Assembly (NCBI RefSeq): GCF_036226365.1
Contig: NZ_CP108462.1
Coordinates: 2,522,501 to 2,586,500, forward strand
DNA: 64,000 nucleotides
Direction: 5' to 3'
Origin: Streptomyces sp. NBC_01262
Lineage (GTDB): Bacteria > Actinomycetota > Actinomycetes > Streptomycetales > Streptomycetaceae
A program made the position numbers and the translations under genes. This document shows positions 14,901 through 22,823 of the stretch, piece after piece (the first letter of the stretch is position 1; each line of letters starts with the position of its first letter). The notes below the pieces were generated by a model that worked only from the letters and a program-made list of their open reading frames with translations, was not told the origin of the DNA and ran no database searches.

Positions 14901-15887
14901 AACCGGGTCGAGCTGCGGCTCGGCGACGCGATGGAGTCCGAGTTCGACCGCAAGAAGGCCGAGGCGGTGCCCGCGGGCATGCCGGGCCGCGGTCTGTCGC
15001 CGGAGAAGCTCAACTTCCTGGGCGGCCTGCCGCGCCTGGACGGCGTGAGCGAGACCGACTCGCTCGGCGACGGCATGGCGCACCTGGTCCGCACCGTCTC
15101 CGAGCACTGGCAGGGCCCCCCGGCCCCGCCCGTGCGGATGCTGCCGACCCGGCTGCTGGTCAACGAGCTACCCAAGGGGAACGACTACCCGGAGCGCGGT
15201 ATCGCCTTCGGCGTCGACGAGACCACGCTGCAGCCCGCGTTCATCGACTTCGAGACCGACCCGCTGTTCATCATCTACGGCGAGAGCGAGTCGGGTAAGT
15301 CCTCGCTGCTGCGGCTGCTCTCCAAGCAGATCGCGGAGCGCTACCCGGCCGAGAAGGCGCTCCTGGTCGTCTCCGACTACCGGCGCGCGCTGCTGGGCGA
15401 GGTCCCGGACAGCCACCTGTACAAGTACTGCGCCGCGGCGCCGTCCCTGCAGGAGGTCATCACCGGGCTGGCCGGCTCGATGGGCCGTCGTATGCCCGGC
15501 CCGGACGTCACGCCGGAGCAGTTGCGCAACCGGTCCTGGTACGACCTGCCGGACGCCTTCGTCATCGTCGACGACTACGACCTGGTCGCCACGAGCAGCG
15601 GCAACCCGCTGCAGCCGCTGCTGGAGTACCTGCCGTTCGCGCGTGACCTGGGGCTGCGGCTGATTCTGGCGCGCAGCTCGCAGGGCGCGTCGCGGGCGTC
15701 GTTCGAGCCCGTCATGCAGCGTATGAAGGAGCTCGGCGCGCAGGCGCTGGTCATGTCCGGCGACCCGCAGGAAGGGCCGCTGGTCGGCAGTACGAAGGCC
15801 GCGCGGATGCCGCAGGGCCGCGGTCAGTTCGTGACCCGGAAGAAGGGCGCGCAGCTGGTGCAGACCGGCTGGCTGCCGACGAACTGA
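11943..15887 (+). CDS. eccC: Type VII secretion FtsK/SpoIIIE ATPase EccC
   Basis: EccC is the motor of the ESX machine. It recognises C-terminal signals of WXG100 substrates and drives export. The 1,314-residue protein is a single-chain EccC with two N-terminal transmembrane helices (about residues 38-75) and three FtsK-type ATPase domains. The Walker A motifs are GATGSGKS (about 472), GGPQSGKS (about 826) and GESESGKS (about 1112). Walker B-like segments include LVMVLDEFSEL and VFLIIDGWG. All three P-loops keep the lysine. The GTG start (VSVVIVKRPP) has an AAGGA site eleven bases upstream. A strong two-way terminator follows the stop. Confidence 0.97.
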   Translation: MSVVIVKRPPRALPPDVSGEEVRLEPPPELPRQEDQGLLMNLLPMLGMGSSAAFFFVGGQPFMKIMGGLMVASTLAMAIAQIIKARQGPSGQMAQERTDYLKYLSQTRRQVRRTARKQRDAQFFLHPSPDQLWSLVAEGRRVWERRATDGDFAQVRLGLGPQQLATPLAAPETAPVDELEPLTAHAMKQFLSSHGSIENLPLAVSLRAFYHLTVSGDPETVYGASRAMIAQLVALQSPEDLLVAVVAAPGALPEWEWVKWLPHAQDTTHDGAGTKRLIVGDLMEVEELIADVLDGRGRFNTQAPPVLDVPHIVIVLDGGGVPEDSVIAGAEGLQGVTILEVVPGDLDEMRSSLAVEVYPGRLRLESASGAVYTGVPDVLSVAEAEALARQLAPLRMGSADGDDPLLGNLDFTDLMGIGDAGAVDVSRTWRPRSLPERLRVPIGVDKDGQPVMLDIKEASQAGMGPHGLCVGATGSGKSEVLRTLVLALAVTHSSETLNFILADFKGGATFAGMSEMPHVAAVITNLADDLTMVDRMRDSITGELQRRQELLRTAGNYANITDYEKARAAGAALEPLPSLVMVLDEFSELLTARPDFIDMFIQIGRIGRSMGVHMLLASQRLEEGKLRGLDTFLSYRLGLRTFSAAESRTAIGVPDAYHLPNVPGSGILKYDTETMVQFKAAYVSGAYRPGGGGGRVGGSRTDRLPVPFTAAPVEMRLIEEPADYEPEVPQTDDALADTVLDVIVHRMQGQGPPAHQVWLPPLSESPTVNQLLPALAATPERGAHAPEYPLLGKLVVPVAIVDKPFEQRRDVMYLDFSGSAGHGLVVGGPQSGKSTLIRTMISGFALTHTPVEVQFYCLDFGGGGMLAFEGLPHVGGVASRLDAEKIRRTVAEVTGILNAREEFFRANNIDSINTYRQRRAAGAYPDQAWGDVFLIIDGWGTFKTDYELLDPVILDIAARGLGFGIHLVLGASRYTEVRPALRDQLLNRVELRLGDAMESEFDRKKAEAVPAGMPGRGLSPEKLNFLGGLPRLDGVSETDSLGDGMAHLVRTVSEHWQGPPAPPVRMLPTRLLVNELPKGNDYPERGIAFGVDETTLQPAFIDFETDPLFIIYGESESGKSSLLRLLSKQIAERYPAEKALLVVSDYRRALLGEVPDSHLYKYCAAAPSLQEVITGLAGSMGRRMPGPDVTPEQLRNRSWYDLPDAFVIVDDYDLVATSSGNPLQPLLEYLPFARDLGLRLILARSSQGASRASFEPVMQRMKELGAQALVMSGDPQEGPLVGSTKAARMPQGRGQFVTRKKGAQLVQTGWLPTN

Positions 15888-15904
15888 CGAACTGACGGTT
15901 GGGC

Positions 15905-15951
15905 GAAACGGAGAGCGGCGGTGCCCGGTGGGCGCCGCCGCTCTCCGTTTC
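15905..15951. terminator. Bidirectional terminator between eccC and a WXG-like gene
   Basis: Perfect 17-bp arms (GAAACGGAGAGCGGCGG and its complement) surround a 13-base loop. It lies between two convergent genes, so it can serve both. Confidence 0.85.
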
Positions 15952-15977
15952 GTTTCGGGGACCGGGTTCGGGCCCGG

Positions 15978-16619
15978 TCAGCCGAACGCGCCGAAGCCCG
16001 CGGGGTCGGGCCCGCCGGCTGCGGGCGTACGCGCCCCGGCGGCGATGCCGAGGCCGCCGCTGGGCTTCTCCTTGGGGGGCACGGTGGCGATGGGGACGCC
16101 GATCACGCCGTTCGGCAGGTGGGCGGCCTCGGGGGTGGGCAGCGGGCCTGTCGGGGCCGAGGGCCTGCCGCGTCCGGAGCCCTGCTTCCTCCGGCTGCCG
16201 CCGAGTTGCGCGCCGAGCTGGCTCAGCATGTTCCCCGCGTAGGCGATCTGCATGATGAGCTGGGTGTCCTGGGTGTTGTCGGCCGCGGGTGCCGCCGCCT
16301 CGTCGCCGCTGTCGTCGGCCGTCTCGGTGCGCTCCGCCCGGTCCGCCGCGTCGTCCAGGCCGGCGGCTGCCAGCTCGAAGACCGGCACGGCCTCGTCCAC
16401 GGAGCCTTTCAGCCGGGTCCACTGCTCGCCGAAGGCGTCGGCGGCCGGTCCCCGCCAGTGGGTCTCGCGGGTGTCGCGCACCCGCTGGTCCAGGTCCTGG
16501 GTGATCCCTTGCAGGTGCTTCCCCATGGCCCGCCAGCTTCTTGCCGCTTCCCGCAGCGCTTCCGCGGTCACCGCACTCCCCGTCCCCGTGTGGTCGATCA
16601 TCAGGTTGTCGTATGCCAC
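15978..16619 (-). CDS. WXG100-like helical protein, likely ESX-associated
   Basis: The 213-residue product begins with about 100 residues of helix-turn-helix, with a W-R-G turn at residue 55 (THWRGPAADAFGEQW), the hallmark of the WXG100 superfamily. The C-terminal half is Ala/Gly/Pro-rich and probably disordered. It lies convergent to eccC and is a candidate ESX substrate or cofactor. The GTG start lacks a clear ribosome binding site, and an ATG (MIDHTG) six codons later is an alternative. One copy of the dispersed palindromic element begins 41 bp upstream of it. Confidence 0.8.
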   Translation of the reverse strand: MAYDNLMIDHTGTGSAVTAEALREAARSWRAMGKHLQGITQDLDQRVRDTRETHWRGPAADAFGEQWTRLKGSVDEAVPVFELAAAGLDDAADRAERTETADDSGDEAAAPAADNTQDTQLIMQIAYAGNMLSQLGAQLGGSRRKQGSGRGRPSAPTGPLPTPEAAHLPNGVIGVPIATVPPKEKPSGGLGIAAGARTPAAGGPDPAGFGAFG

Positions 16620-16659
16620 GCTCGCACGTCACGCGCATGCTGTGAAGCGGCATCCACAA

Positions 16660-16823
16660 GGCCCTGTCCGGGCGATCAGGGTCGGATAGGCCGCGGCGCC
16701 TGGCGCGGTGCATCGCAAGGCGCCGGAATGCCCGCAGACTGGTTTGTCTGTGGGCTTTTCGGCAACGCCGCGAGGCGCCGTGCCAGGCGCCGCGGACCCG
16801 ACCATGATCGCCCGGACAGGGCC
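16660..16823. repeat. Dispersed palindromic element, copy 1 (164 bp)
   Basis: The element begins GGCCCTGTCCGGGCGATC and ends with the reverse complement of that string. Pairing continues inward with few mismatches (CCGCGGCGCCTGGC against GCCAGGCGCCGCGG). It ends in an apical hairpin, GCCCGCAGAC-TGGTTT-GTCTGTGGGC. The whole element can fold into one long stem. Two relatives occur at 27884 and 51174. It carries no convincing gene and no clear target duplication. I read it as a MITE- or REP-like unit; the family name is unknown to me. Confidence 0.9.
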
Positions 16824-16860
16824 TAGGCCCATGCGCAGCTCGCACACGGTGTACCGGACA

Positions 16861-17673
16861 ATGGGCCGGGTGACCGACGCGAAAGAACTCCAGGCCGATT
16901 GCGCGAACTGCTTCGGGCTGTGCTGTGTGGCGCTGCCGTTCGCCGCCTCCGCCGACTTCGCGGTCGACAAGGCCGCCGGGAAGCCGTGCGGGAATCTGCA
17001 GGCCGACTTCCGCTGCGGCATCCACACCCGCCTGCGCGAGCGGGGTTTCTCCGGCTGTACCGTCTTCGACTGCTTCGGCGCGGGCCAGAAGGTCTCCCAG
17101 GTCACCTTCGGCGGCAAGGACTGGCGGCAGGCCCCGGACACCGCGCGGCAGATGTTCGACGTCTTTCCCGTCATGCGCATGCTGCACGAGCTGCTCCGGT
17201 ACGTCACCGAAGCGCTCGCGCTGCCGTCGGCCGCCCCGGTCCACGGCGCCCTGCGCAGCGCGCGCGACGAGCTGGACCGCCACACGCGCAGCAGCCCCGA
17301 GGCCCTGACCGGGCTGGACATGGCGGCGGTCCGCCACGAGGTCAACGAGTCGCTGGTGCGCGCGAGCGAACTCGTACGGGCGGCCGTCCCCGGTCGCAGG
17401 CGCAACCACCGCGGAGCCGACCTCATCGGGGCCCGGCTGCGCGGTGCGGACCTGCGGGGCGCCAGCCTGCGCGGGGCCCTGCTCATCGCGGCCGACCTGC
17501 GCGGCGCGGATCTGCGGACGGCCGACCTGATCGGCGCCGACCTGCGCGATGCCGACCTGCGCGGCGCCGATCTCACCGGTGCCGTCTTCGTCACCCAGTC
17601 GCAGATCAACGCCGCCAGGGGCGACGCGGACACCAGGCTGCCGCCGCAGCTCGGCCGCCCGGCGCACTGGTGA
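16861..17673 (+). CDS. Pentapeptide-repeat protein with Cys-rich N-terminal domain
   Basis: The 270-residue product has two parts. Residues about 10-75 are cysteine-rich ([30 protein letters not shown]), a pattern reminiscent of metal- or Fe-S-binding YkgJ-like domains. A helical middle follows, and residues about 180-245 form pentapeptide repeats (ADLRG-type units such as [21 protein letters not shown]) that fold as a right-handed beta helix. The function is not known. An ATG is used here; a GTG three codons later (VTDAKELQ) is equally possible, and neither has a clear ribosome binding site. Palindromic element copy 1 ends 37 bp upstream and may affect its promoter. Confidence 0.88.
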   Translation: MGRVTDAKELQADCANCFGLCCVALPFAASADFAVDKAAGKPCGNLQADFRCGIHTRLRERGFSGCTVFDCFGAGQKVSQVTFGGKDWRQAPDTARQMFDVFPVMRMLHELLRYVTEALALPSAAPVHGALRSARDELDRHTRSSPEALTGLDMAAVRHEVNESLVRASELVRAAVPGRRRNHRGADLIGARLRGADLRGASLRGALLIAADLRGADLRTADLIGADLRDADLRGADLTGAVFVTQSQINAARGDADTRLPPQLGRPAHW

Positions 17674-17676
17674 TCG

Positions 17677-19032
17677 TCATTTGCGGGCCGGGTGCCACTG
17701 CAGGCCCCACCCGTACGCCATGTCCGCCGTCTGCTGCATGCTGATCCCCGGCTGCGGCGGCAGATAGCGGGACTCGCGCTGCACGACCAGATCGCCGCCC
17801 TGATTGGTGATGAGCGCGAGTGCGCAGACCCGGGAGGGCACGGTGCACTCGTCGAGCGAGAAGTCGACCGGCGCGCCGAACTGCGGCTGGAGGGTGACGG
17901 TGGCGTGCAGGCCTGCGAAGCCGCCGCTGCCCTGGTAGATGATCACGAAGATCAGGATCCGGCGGAACTCGGCGGCATGGTCGAGGTTGACGGTGAGGTT
18001 CTCGCCGGTCGCGACCGCGCCGGTGCGGTCGTCGCCGTCGAGATGGATGTACGGAATCCCGTCCAGCGAGCCGAAGTTGCCGCCGACGGCCTGAACGATG
18101 CCCCTGCGGCCGTCGTTCAGCTCCCACAGCGCGCACAGGTCGAGGTCGGTGGTGGGCGACGGTCCCGCGGGCCCCGCCACCTTGGCGAGCTTGCGCATCC
18201 AGCCGCCACCGGAGGAGCCGGGGCGGGACTGCCCGCCGGACTGACCGCCGGTCTGCCAGTTGAGGTTGACGCGCATCGCGCCGGAGGTGCCGCCCTGCTT
18301 GGTGAGCGACACGGAGGGCGCGTGCTTGGTCAGCGTGATCTTGCTGAGGCTCACCGGCGCAGCCGGGGGCCCGGACCGGGGAGGAGGCGGAGGCGGGGCC
18401 ATCGGCATGGACGGCGGCGGGCCGGGCGGCATCGCCGGCGGGGCGGGCGGGGCGTACGGGGCGGGCACGGCGGGCTGCGCGGGCGGGGGCACCGGGGGCT
18501 CGTCCTCCACCGTGATGCCGAAGTCCGTCGCCAGACCGGCCAGCCCGCTCTCGTATCCCTGCCCGACCGCCCGGAACTTCCACGCGCCCTGCCTGCGGTA
18601 CAGCTCCCCCAGCACGAACGCCGTCTCCACGGTCGCGTCCGCGCTGTCGAACCGCGCGATCTCCGCCCCGCTGCCCGCGTCCAGGACCCGCACATGCAGC
18701 CCCGGCACCTGCCCGAAGCTCCCGCCATCAGCCGAGGCCGCCAGCACGACCGTCTCCACGGCGGGCTCCAGGCGCGCCAGGTCGACGGTCAGGGCATCGG
18801 TGATGCCGCCCGCCGGGGAGGGGGCCTTGCCCTCGTGGCGTACGGCGCCCGAGGCGTCGGCGGGCTGGTTGTAGAACACGAAGTCCGCGTCCGAGCGCAC
18901 CTTCCCGCCCGCGAGCAACAGCGCGGACGCGTCGGCGTCCGGCACGCCGGGCCCCGTACCCCAGCCGAGCTCCACGCGCACGACCGGCGCGGGCACCGGC
19001 ACGTTCATGCCCTTCTGAATCAGCATCAGCAC
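17677..19032 (-). CDS. TerD-family protein with two TerD-like domains
   Basis: TerD domains bind calcium and occur in stress and tellurite-response systems. The 451-residue protein has one domain in the first 180 residues ([43 protein letters not shown]). A Pro/Ala-rich linker follows (about residues 180-235). The second, more divergent domain ([23 protein letters not shown]) fills the C-terminal part. The start is GTG (VLMLIQKGM) or the ATG two codons later. It meets the pentapeptide gene tail to tail, three bases apart. It is not accompanied by other ter genes here. Confidence 0.9.
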   Translation of the reverse strand: MLMLIQKGMNVPVPAPVVRVELGWGTGPGVPDADASALLLAGGKVRSDADFVFYNQPADASGAVRHEGKAPSPAGGITDALTVDLARLEPAVETVVLAASADGGSFGQVPGLHVRVLDAGSGAEIARFDSADATVETAFVLGELYRRQGAWKFRAVGQGYESGLAGLATDFGITVEDEPPVPPPAQPAVPAPYAPPAPPAMPPGPPPSMPMAPPPPPPRSGPPAAPVSLSKITLTKHAPSVSLTKQGGTSGAMRVNLNWQTGGQSGGQSRPGSSGGGWMRKLAKVAGPAGPSPTTDLDLCALWELNDGRRGIVQAVGGNFGSLDGIPYIHLDGDDRTGAVATGENLTVNLDHAAEFRRILIFVIIYQGSGGFAGLHATVTLQPQFGAPVDFSLDECTVPSRVCALALITNQGGDLVVQRESRYLPPQPGISMQQTADMAYGWGLQWHPARK

Positions 19033-19081
19033 ATCCCTGTAGCCCAGTGGCCCTGTCGTCCTGTCGTCCTGTGGGCGGACC

Positions 19082-21286
19082 CTAGTCGTTGAGGAAAGCG
19101 TACGACCAGGCCGGCGCGTCGCCTCCCGTGGTGTCGGCAGCCCACAGGGCGCCCAGCACGTGCTGGGTCAGCAGGTGGGTCTCGTCGCGGTTCTCGATGG
19201 CCGCCTTGGTGCGCAGCCCGGTGATCCACAGGGCCACCATGGTGAGGAAGTTCTCCAGGCCGGTCGCCGCCGGAAGGGCGGCGAGGTGGTCTTCACCCGG
19301 CTCGGAGGGGATCCGCAGGACGTGACCGGTGGGGCCGTCGACGACGAGTGCGCCGCCCATCCACCAGCCGATCCGGAGGAAGGGGCCGGTCTCGGCGGGG
19401 GCCTGGATGCCCGGGTCCGAGGGCCAGGGGACCTCGGCGAAAACGTCGAATCCGTCTTCACCCCAAGGTGAGATGCCCAGTCCCCACTGGTCGTTCAGGG
19501 CGGGCAGGCCGAACCGGGCGAGGGTGCGCCGCGCAGCGTCGTCGGTGAGCGCGGCGGGGATCTCGTCATCGGCGAGGACGCGGATCGCGCCGGGTCCGTA
19601 CAGCTCGGCGAGGTCGGCGGGGCCGGGCGGCGGGGCGTCCACCGGGGTGGTCGCGTCGGCGACGGCGGCGTACGGGCCGGACAGCGGCGCGGTGTTCGGG
19701 GAGTTGAGGCCGGTGAACTCCGTGCCCTTGGCGGGTTCCAGGGCGAAGACGCCGCCCGTGCCGCCGATGATCACCAGCTCGCCGGCCGTGAGAGCGGGAC
19801 TGGCGAGCAGGGAGTAGTGGACGTCCGCGCCGTCGGGCACGGCGTCGTCGAGGTCCTCGAAGGTGACGGGTCCCGGGCCGTCCTGGCCCGAGCCGGGGGG
19901 CCAGGTCAGATCGGTGTGGTGCTCGGCCGGGATGTCCCCGTCGTCCCATGGGCCGGCCAGCAGCTCACCGGTGGCGAGGTCCCGGACGGTCGTCTGCTCC
20001 GTCCAGTTGTTGAGGCCCGCAACGGCGGGCCGCCCCTGCCAGCGCACCTCGGTCAGCCCGTTCGCTCCCGGCAGCAGGTAGCGGACGTGGCAGCCCCCCG
20101 GCGGGCGCCACTTCGTCCACCTGGCCTTCCAGGGCAGCTCCAGTCCCGAATCGGCGATCGCGGCGGCGAAGGCGTGGTCGTTGCGGGCGGTCGCCATCAG
20201 CTGGAGCCAGGACGCCCACTCGGCCTGCCGCGGCGGGATCACTCCGTACGGCCACAGGTACATCGCGTCGGCGGCGGCGGTGTTGCCGGGAACCGCGCCG
20301 AAGCCGGGGGCGGCATCGCGCGCCGCATCCATGAGAGAGGTCTGCGGCAGGTACGCCACGAGACCGCCGTCGGCGAGAAGTTCCTCGAAGCGGCCGGCCT
20401 GGACGGCGTGCATCGCCAGTCCGGCGGCGGCGTACGCCCCCGTGGGCCCGGCGGCGGGCCATCCCTCGGCGTGGCGCAGCCGGGGGGCCGACTCCCGGAG
20501 GCGGTCCAGCAGGCGCCCGTTGAGCCGGGTCAGGACCTCGGGCCCGGTCCGCTCGCGGATCACCTCGGCCAGGCCCTCGTCCGCGAAGGCCACACCGTCC
20601 TCGTGGACGGCGAACCACTGCGGGGACCGATCCGCGAGCGCGTTCAGGGTTGTCTCGTTCTCGTCTTCGAGGCCCAGGGCCAGCGCGAGTTCCACCCACA
20701 CCGGCAGCGGTACGACCCGGGGCTCGGCGAGGGCGAGGGCGCGCAGCGCGTCGGGGACGTCGGGGACGTCGGCCCCGGGCTCGGCCCGGTCCGCGCGTAC
20801 CACCTGGGAGCCGGTGGCGGACGGCTGAAGCGGTTCGGCCGTCCGCAGCTGGGCCACGACCCGCAGGCCATCCGGGAGGCACAGGGCCGGGAGGATCCCG
20901 CCGAGGAGCCGCTCGGGCTCGTGCGACCGGCGCGTCCCGCCCATCCGGTGGACGTTGGCCAGGAGGACGAGCCGGCGGGCGGGCAGCCGGCGCATGTCCA
21001 GGAGCCAGCGCGAGCGGTCCCGGGTCCCCGGATCGACGCCGGCAGACTCCGAGACCCGCCGGATGACTTCTTCGCTGCTCAGCCCGGTCACGTCGAGCAG
21101 GACGCTCTCCGGGACCGCTTCGTGCACGCTGTCCAGGACCGGGCGGCGTCCGCCGTGTCCGCCCGCGTCCACCAGGTGTGTCCACGGGCTGCCGGGGCCG
21201 GGCGTTTCGCCGTGCCACCACTGAAGGAGCCGGGCAGCGGCCTCGTCCGGTGACGTCCTGGCGAGCGCCGCTTCCGGTTCGGTCAT
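19082..21286 (-). CDS. SUKH-4 family immunity-like protein
   Basis: The 734-residue protein ends in a SUKH-4-like domain (about residues 565-715: [40 protein letters not shown]). SUKH proteins commonly protect against secreted polymorphic toxins. The first 350 residues are helical and resemble the NTPase-like domains often fused to SUKH-4 in actinobacteria, but I see no intact P-loop. The middle contains a SUKH-like or NTF2-like mixed region that I cannot name. The ATG start is clear. It sits just downstream of the decayed toxin tail on the same strand, the usual toxin-then-immunity order. Confidence 0.85.
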   Translation of the reverse strand: MTEPEAALARTSPDEAAARLLQWWHGETPGPGSPWTHLVDAGGHGGRRPVLDSVHEAVPESVLLDVTGLSSEEVIRRVSESAGVDPGTRDRSRWLLDMRRLPARRLVLLANVHRMGGTRRSHEPERLLGGILPALCLPDGLRVVAQLRTAEPLQPSATGSQVVRADRAEPGADVPDVPDALRALALAEPRVVPLPVWVELALALGLEDENETTLNALADRSPQWFAVHEDGVAFADEGLAEVIRERTGPEVLTRLNGRLLDRLRESAPRLRHAEGWPAAGPTGAYAAAGLAMHAVQAGRFEELLADGGLVAYLPQTSLMDAARDAAPGFGAVPGNTAAADAMYLWPYGVIPPRQAEWASWLQLMATARNDHAFAAAIADSGLELPWKARWTKWRPPGGCHVRYLLPGANGLTEVRWQGRPAVAGLNNWTEQTTVRDLATGELLAGPWDDGDIPAEHHTDLTWPPGSGQDGPGPVTFEDLDDAVPDGADVHYSLLASPALTAGELVIIGGTGGVFALEPAKGTEFTGLNSPNTAPLSGPYAAVADATTPVDAPPPGPADLAELYGPGAIRVLADDEIPAALTDDAARRTLARFGLPALNDQWGLGISPWGEDGFDVFAEVPWPSDPGIQAPAETGPFLRIGWWMGGALVVDGPTGHVLRIPSEPGEDHLAALPAATGLENFLTMVALWITGLRTKAAIENRDETHLLTQHVLGALWAADTTGGDAPAWSYAFLND

Positions 21287-21310
21287 GTCAGTTGGTCCTT
21301 CCGGCGGGAA

Positions 21311-21760
21311 TCAAGGAGTGGCCAGGGAGGAGGCGCGGGTCTTCGCCCACAGCTCGGCGACCGCGTTGAGATGATTGTCCATCTCCGCCTGCATGGCGTC
21401 CTCGTTGGCTGTCGTGTGGCCCTTGACTTTCGCAGCGATCTGGTTGGGTGTCAGCCCGCCCTGGCCCTGGAGTTGGGTTCTGAGCGCGTTCCGCCCGGTC
21501 ACGCCCCCGGGGGCCGAGCAGTATGTCGTCGAGCAGGTCTTGAATGTCGCGGTTGTTGAGCGTGGCGTCGGCATCCCCTGCGCGACGCTGCGCCCAGGCA
21601 CTGGACTCAGCCCCCTCCTCGTCGATCCAGTACAGCTCGGCGTCCGGCGCGTACCGGAGGCGGACCTGCCCGACGGGCTGCGCGACGAAGAGGCCAGCGG
21701 CCCTACCGCCCACCCTCCCCGGCTCGCCGCCCCGCGCGCGCAGCACCGGGTCCGCAACGA
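21311..21760 (-). pseudogene. Decayed C-terminal fragment of a polymorphic ESX toxin
   Basis: Protein-like sequence is split over two frames. One frame encodes VRLRYAPDAELYWIDEEG and NRDIQDLLDDILLGPRG. At a CCCCCGGGGG run near 21507-21516 the coherent reading moves to another frame, TGRNALRTQLQGQ through to a natural stop. The tail AMQAEMDNHLNAVAELWAKT matches the end of the large toxin downstream on the map (VMAMGKEMEDHLSALESTWKKM) at many positions. So this looks like a 5'-truncated, frameshifted paralogous toxin tail. No intact start is visible; the 5' limit is approximate and abuts the divergent gene. A sequencing error in the C/G run is possible. Confidence 0.65.
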
Positions 21761-21809
21761 CACCATCGTCCCTGGAACACGCCCTCACAGGGCAGTTAGG
21801 GTCTTGCCC

Positions 21810-22793
21810 ATGAGCAACGACATCGACATCGACGCGCTCGCCGGTGAACTTCGGTCCCCCGAGCGGGCGCGCAGGAGGGCTGCCGAGGACGCCCTGGTCG
21901 GCGTAGGCGCACCGGCCGTGCAACACGTGCTCGCTCTGGCGGAGCCCGCGGCCGGGACCGCCCGTCTGGGCGCGCAGCGGGTGCTGGAGCGCCTCGGCGA
22001 GCAGGCCATCGCCCCTTTGCAGCGGATCCGCCGTCACGGGCCTGGACGCCTGCGCCGAGCGGCGCTGCGGGCGCTGGCGGACCTGGGCGGAGGTGACCTG
22101 CTCGATGGGAAGGACATCCGGGCCGTCGAGCGTCTGGTGTCCGTCAAGCTCGCCGAGGAGGAAGAAGCCGACCTGCCCGTCGGGCGCTGGCTCGCGGTGC
22201 CCCATGCGAAGGCCGAGGAGATCGTGGAGGCTCTGGATCTCCACGACCCGCGCCCGGTCACCGTCGCCATGGGGGTGGCGGCTTCGGTCCGGAGCCAGAA
22301 CTCGGTCGAGTACCGGGATGCCGAGGGAGCGACGGCCACCGGCTACCGCGTCTTCATCACCCCCGAATTCGACGGCTGGCGTCTCGTCTACGGCGACGAC
22401 TTCATCAACGATCGCTGGGCCGACGCGGTACAGCGGCTCAGCGCCCGTTGCCGGGAGGCGCACTTCTACCTCGTCGATGACTTCGACGGGGCGAAAATCT
22501 GGTGGGTGGCGGAGAACGGGCACGACCGGCGTGGCTACCGTACGTACGGCGACCCGCAGTGGATCGGCGAGCCGATGCCGTTCGAGGTCAGCCTGATGTC
22601 CGACGACCCCGATGATCTGTTCGATGACGCCGAGGACTACTCGGAAGGCGTCACGGACCCGGAAAACGTCGCATCGTGGATTTCCATCCCCCCGACGACG
22701 ACCGGCACGGCCGAGAGGTCAGGCCACGGATATCTGGCCGTCACCGACCCGCAGGTCGGCCACGGCCGGTTCCGGGGTGCGCTGACGATCTGA
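21810..22793 (+). CDS. HEAT-repeat-like protein, possible immunity protein
   Basis: The 327-residue product has two halves. Residues 1-110 look like short HEAT/armadillo-type helices (RRRAAEDALVGVGAPAVQHV, RLGAQRVLERLGEQAIAPL). The C-terminal half is a mixed alpha/beta domain with conserved-looking aromatic strands (GWRLVYGDDFINDRW, AKIWWVAENGHD, YLAVTDPQVGHG) that I do not recognise. The ATG start follows a weak GGCAGTTAGGG region. It sits between the decayed toxin tail and the intact toxin and converges on the latter, so an immunity role is a reasonable but unproven guess. Confidence 0.8.
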   Translation: MSNDIDIDALAGELRSPERARRRAAEDALVGVGAPAVQHVLALAEPAAGTARLGAQRVLERLGEQAIAPLQRIRRHGPGRLRRAALRALADLGGGDLLDGKDIRAVERLVSVKLAEEEEADLPVGRWLAVPHAKAEEIVEALDLHDPRPVTVAMGVAASVRSQNSVEYRDAEGATATGYRVFITPEFDGWRLVYGDDFINDRWADAVQRLSARCREAHFYLVDDFDGAKIWWVAENGHDRRGYRTYGDPQWIGEPMPFEVSLMSDDPDDLFDDAEDYSEGVTDPENVASWISIPPTTTGTAERSGHGYLAVTDPQVGHGRFRGALTI

Positions 22794-22823
22794 GCGCCCG
22801 GGGCGGCAGCGGGGCGGGACGGG

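Noticed and set aside
11835..15107. Open frame of 1,090 codons antisense to eccC
   Set aside because: It is a mirror of the GC3 bias of eccC. Its product has no domain, and eccC has clear ATPase motifs throughout.
16728..16826. Small open frame inside palindromic copies 1 and 3 starting MPADWFVCG
   Set aside because: It exists only because the palindrome is conserved. It is not in copy 2 and has no ribosome binding site, so I do not call it a gene.
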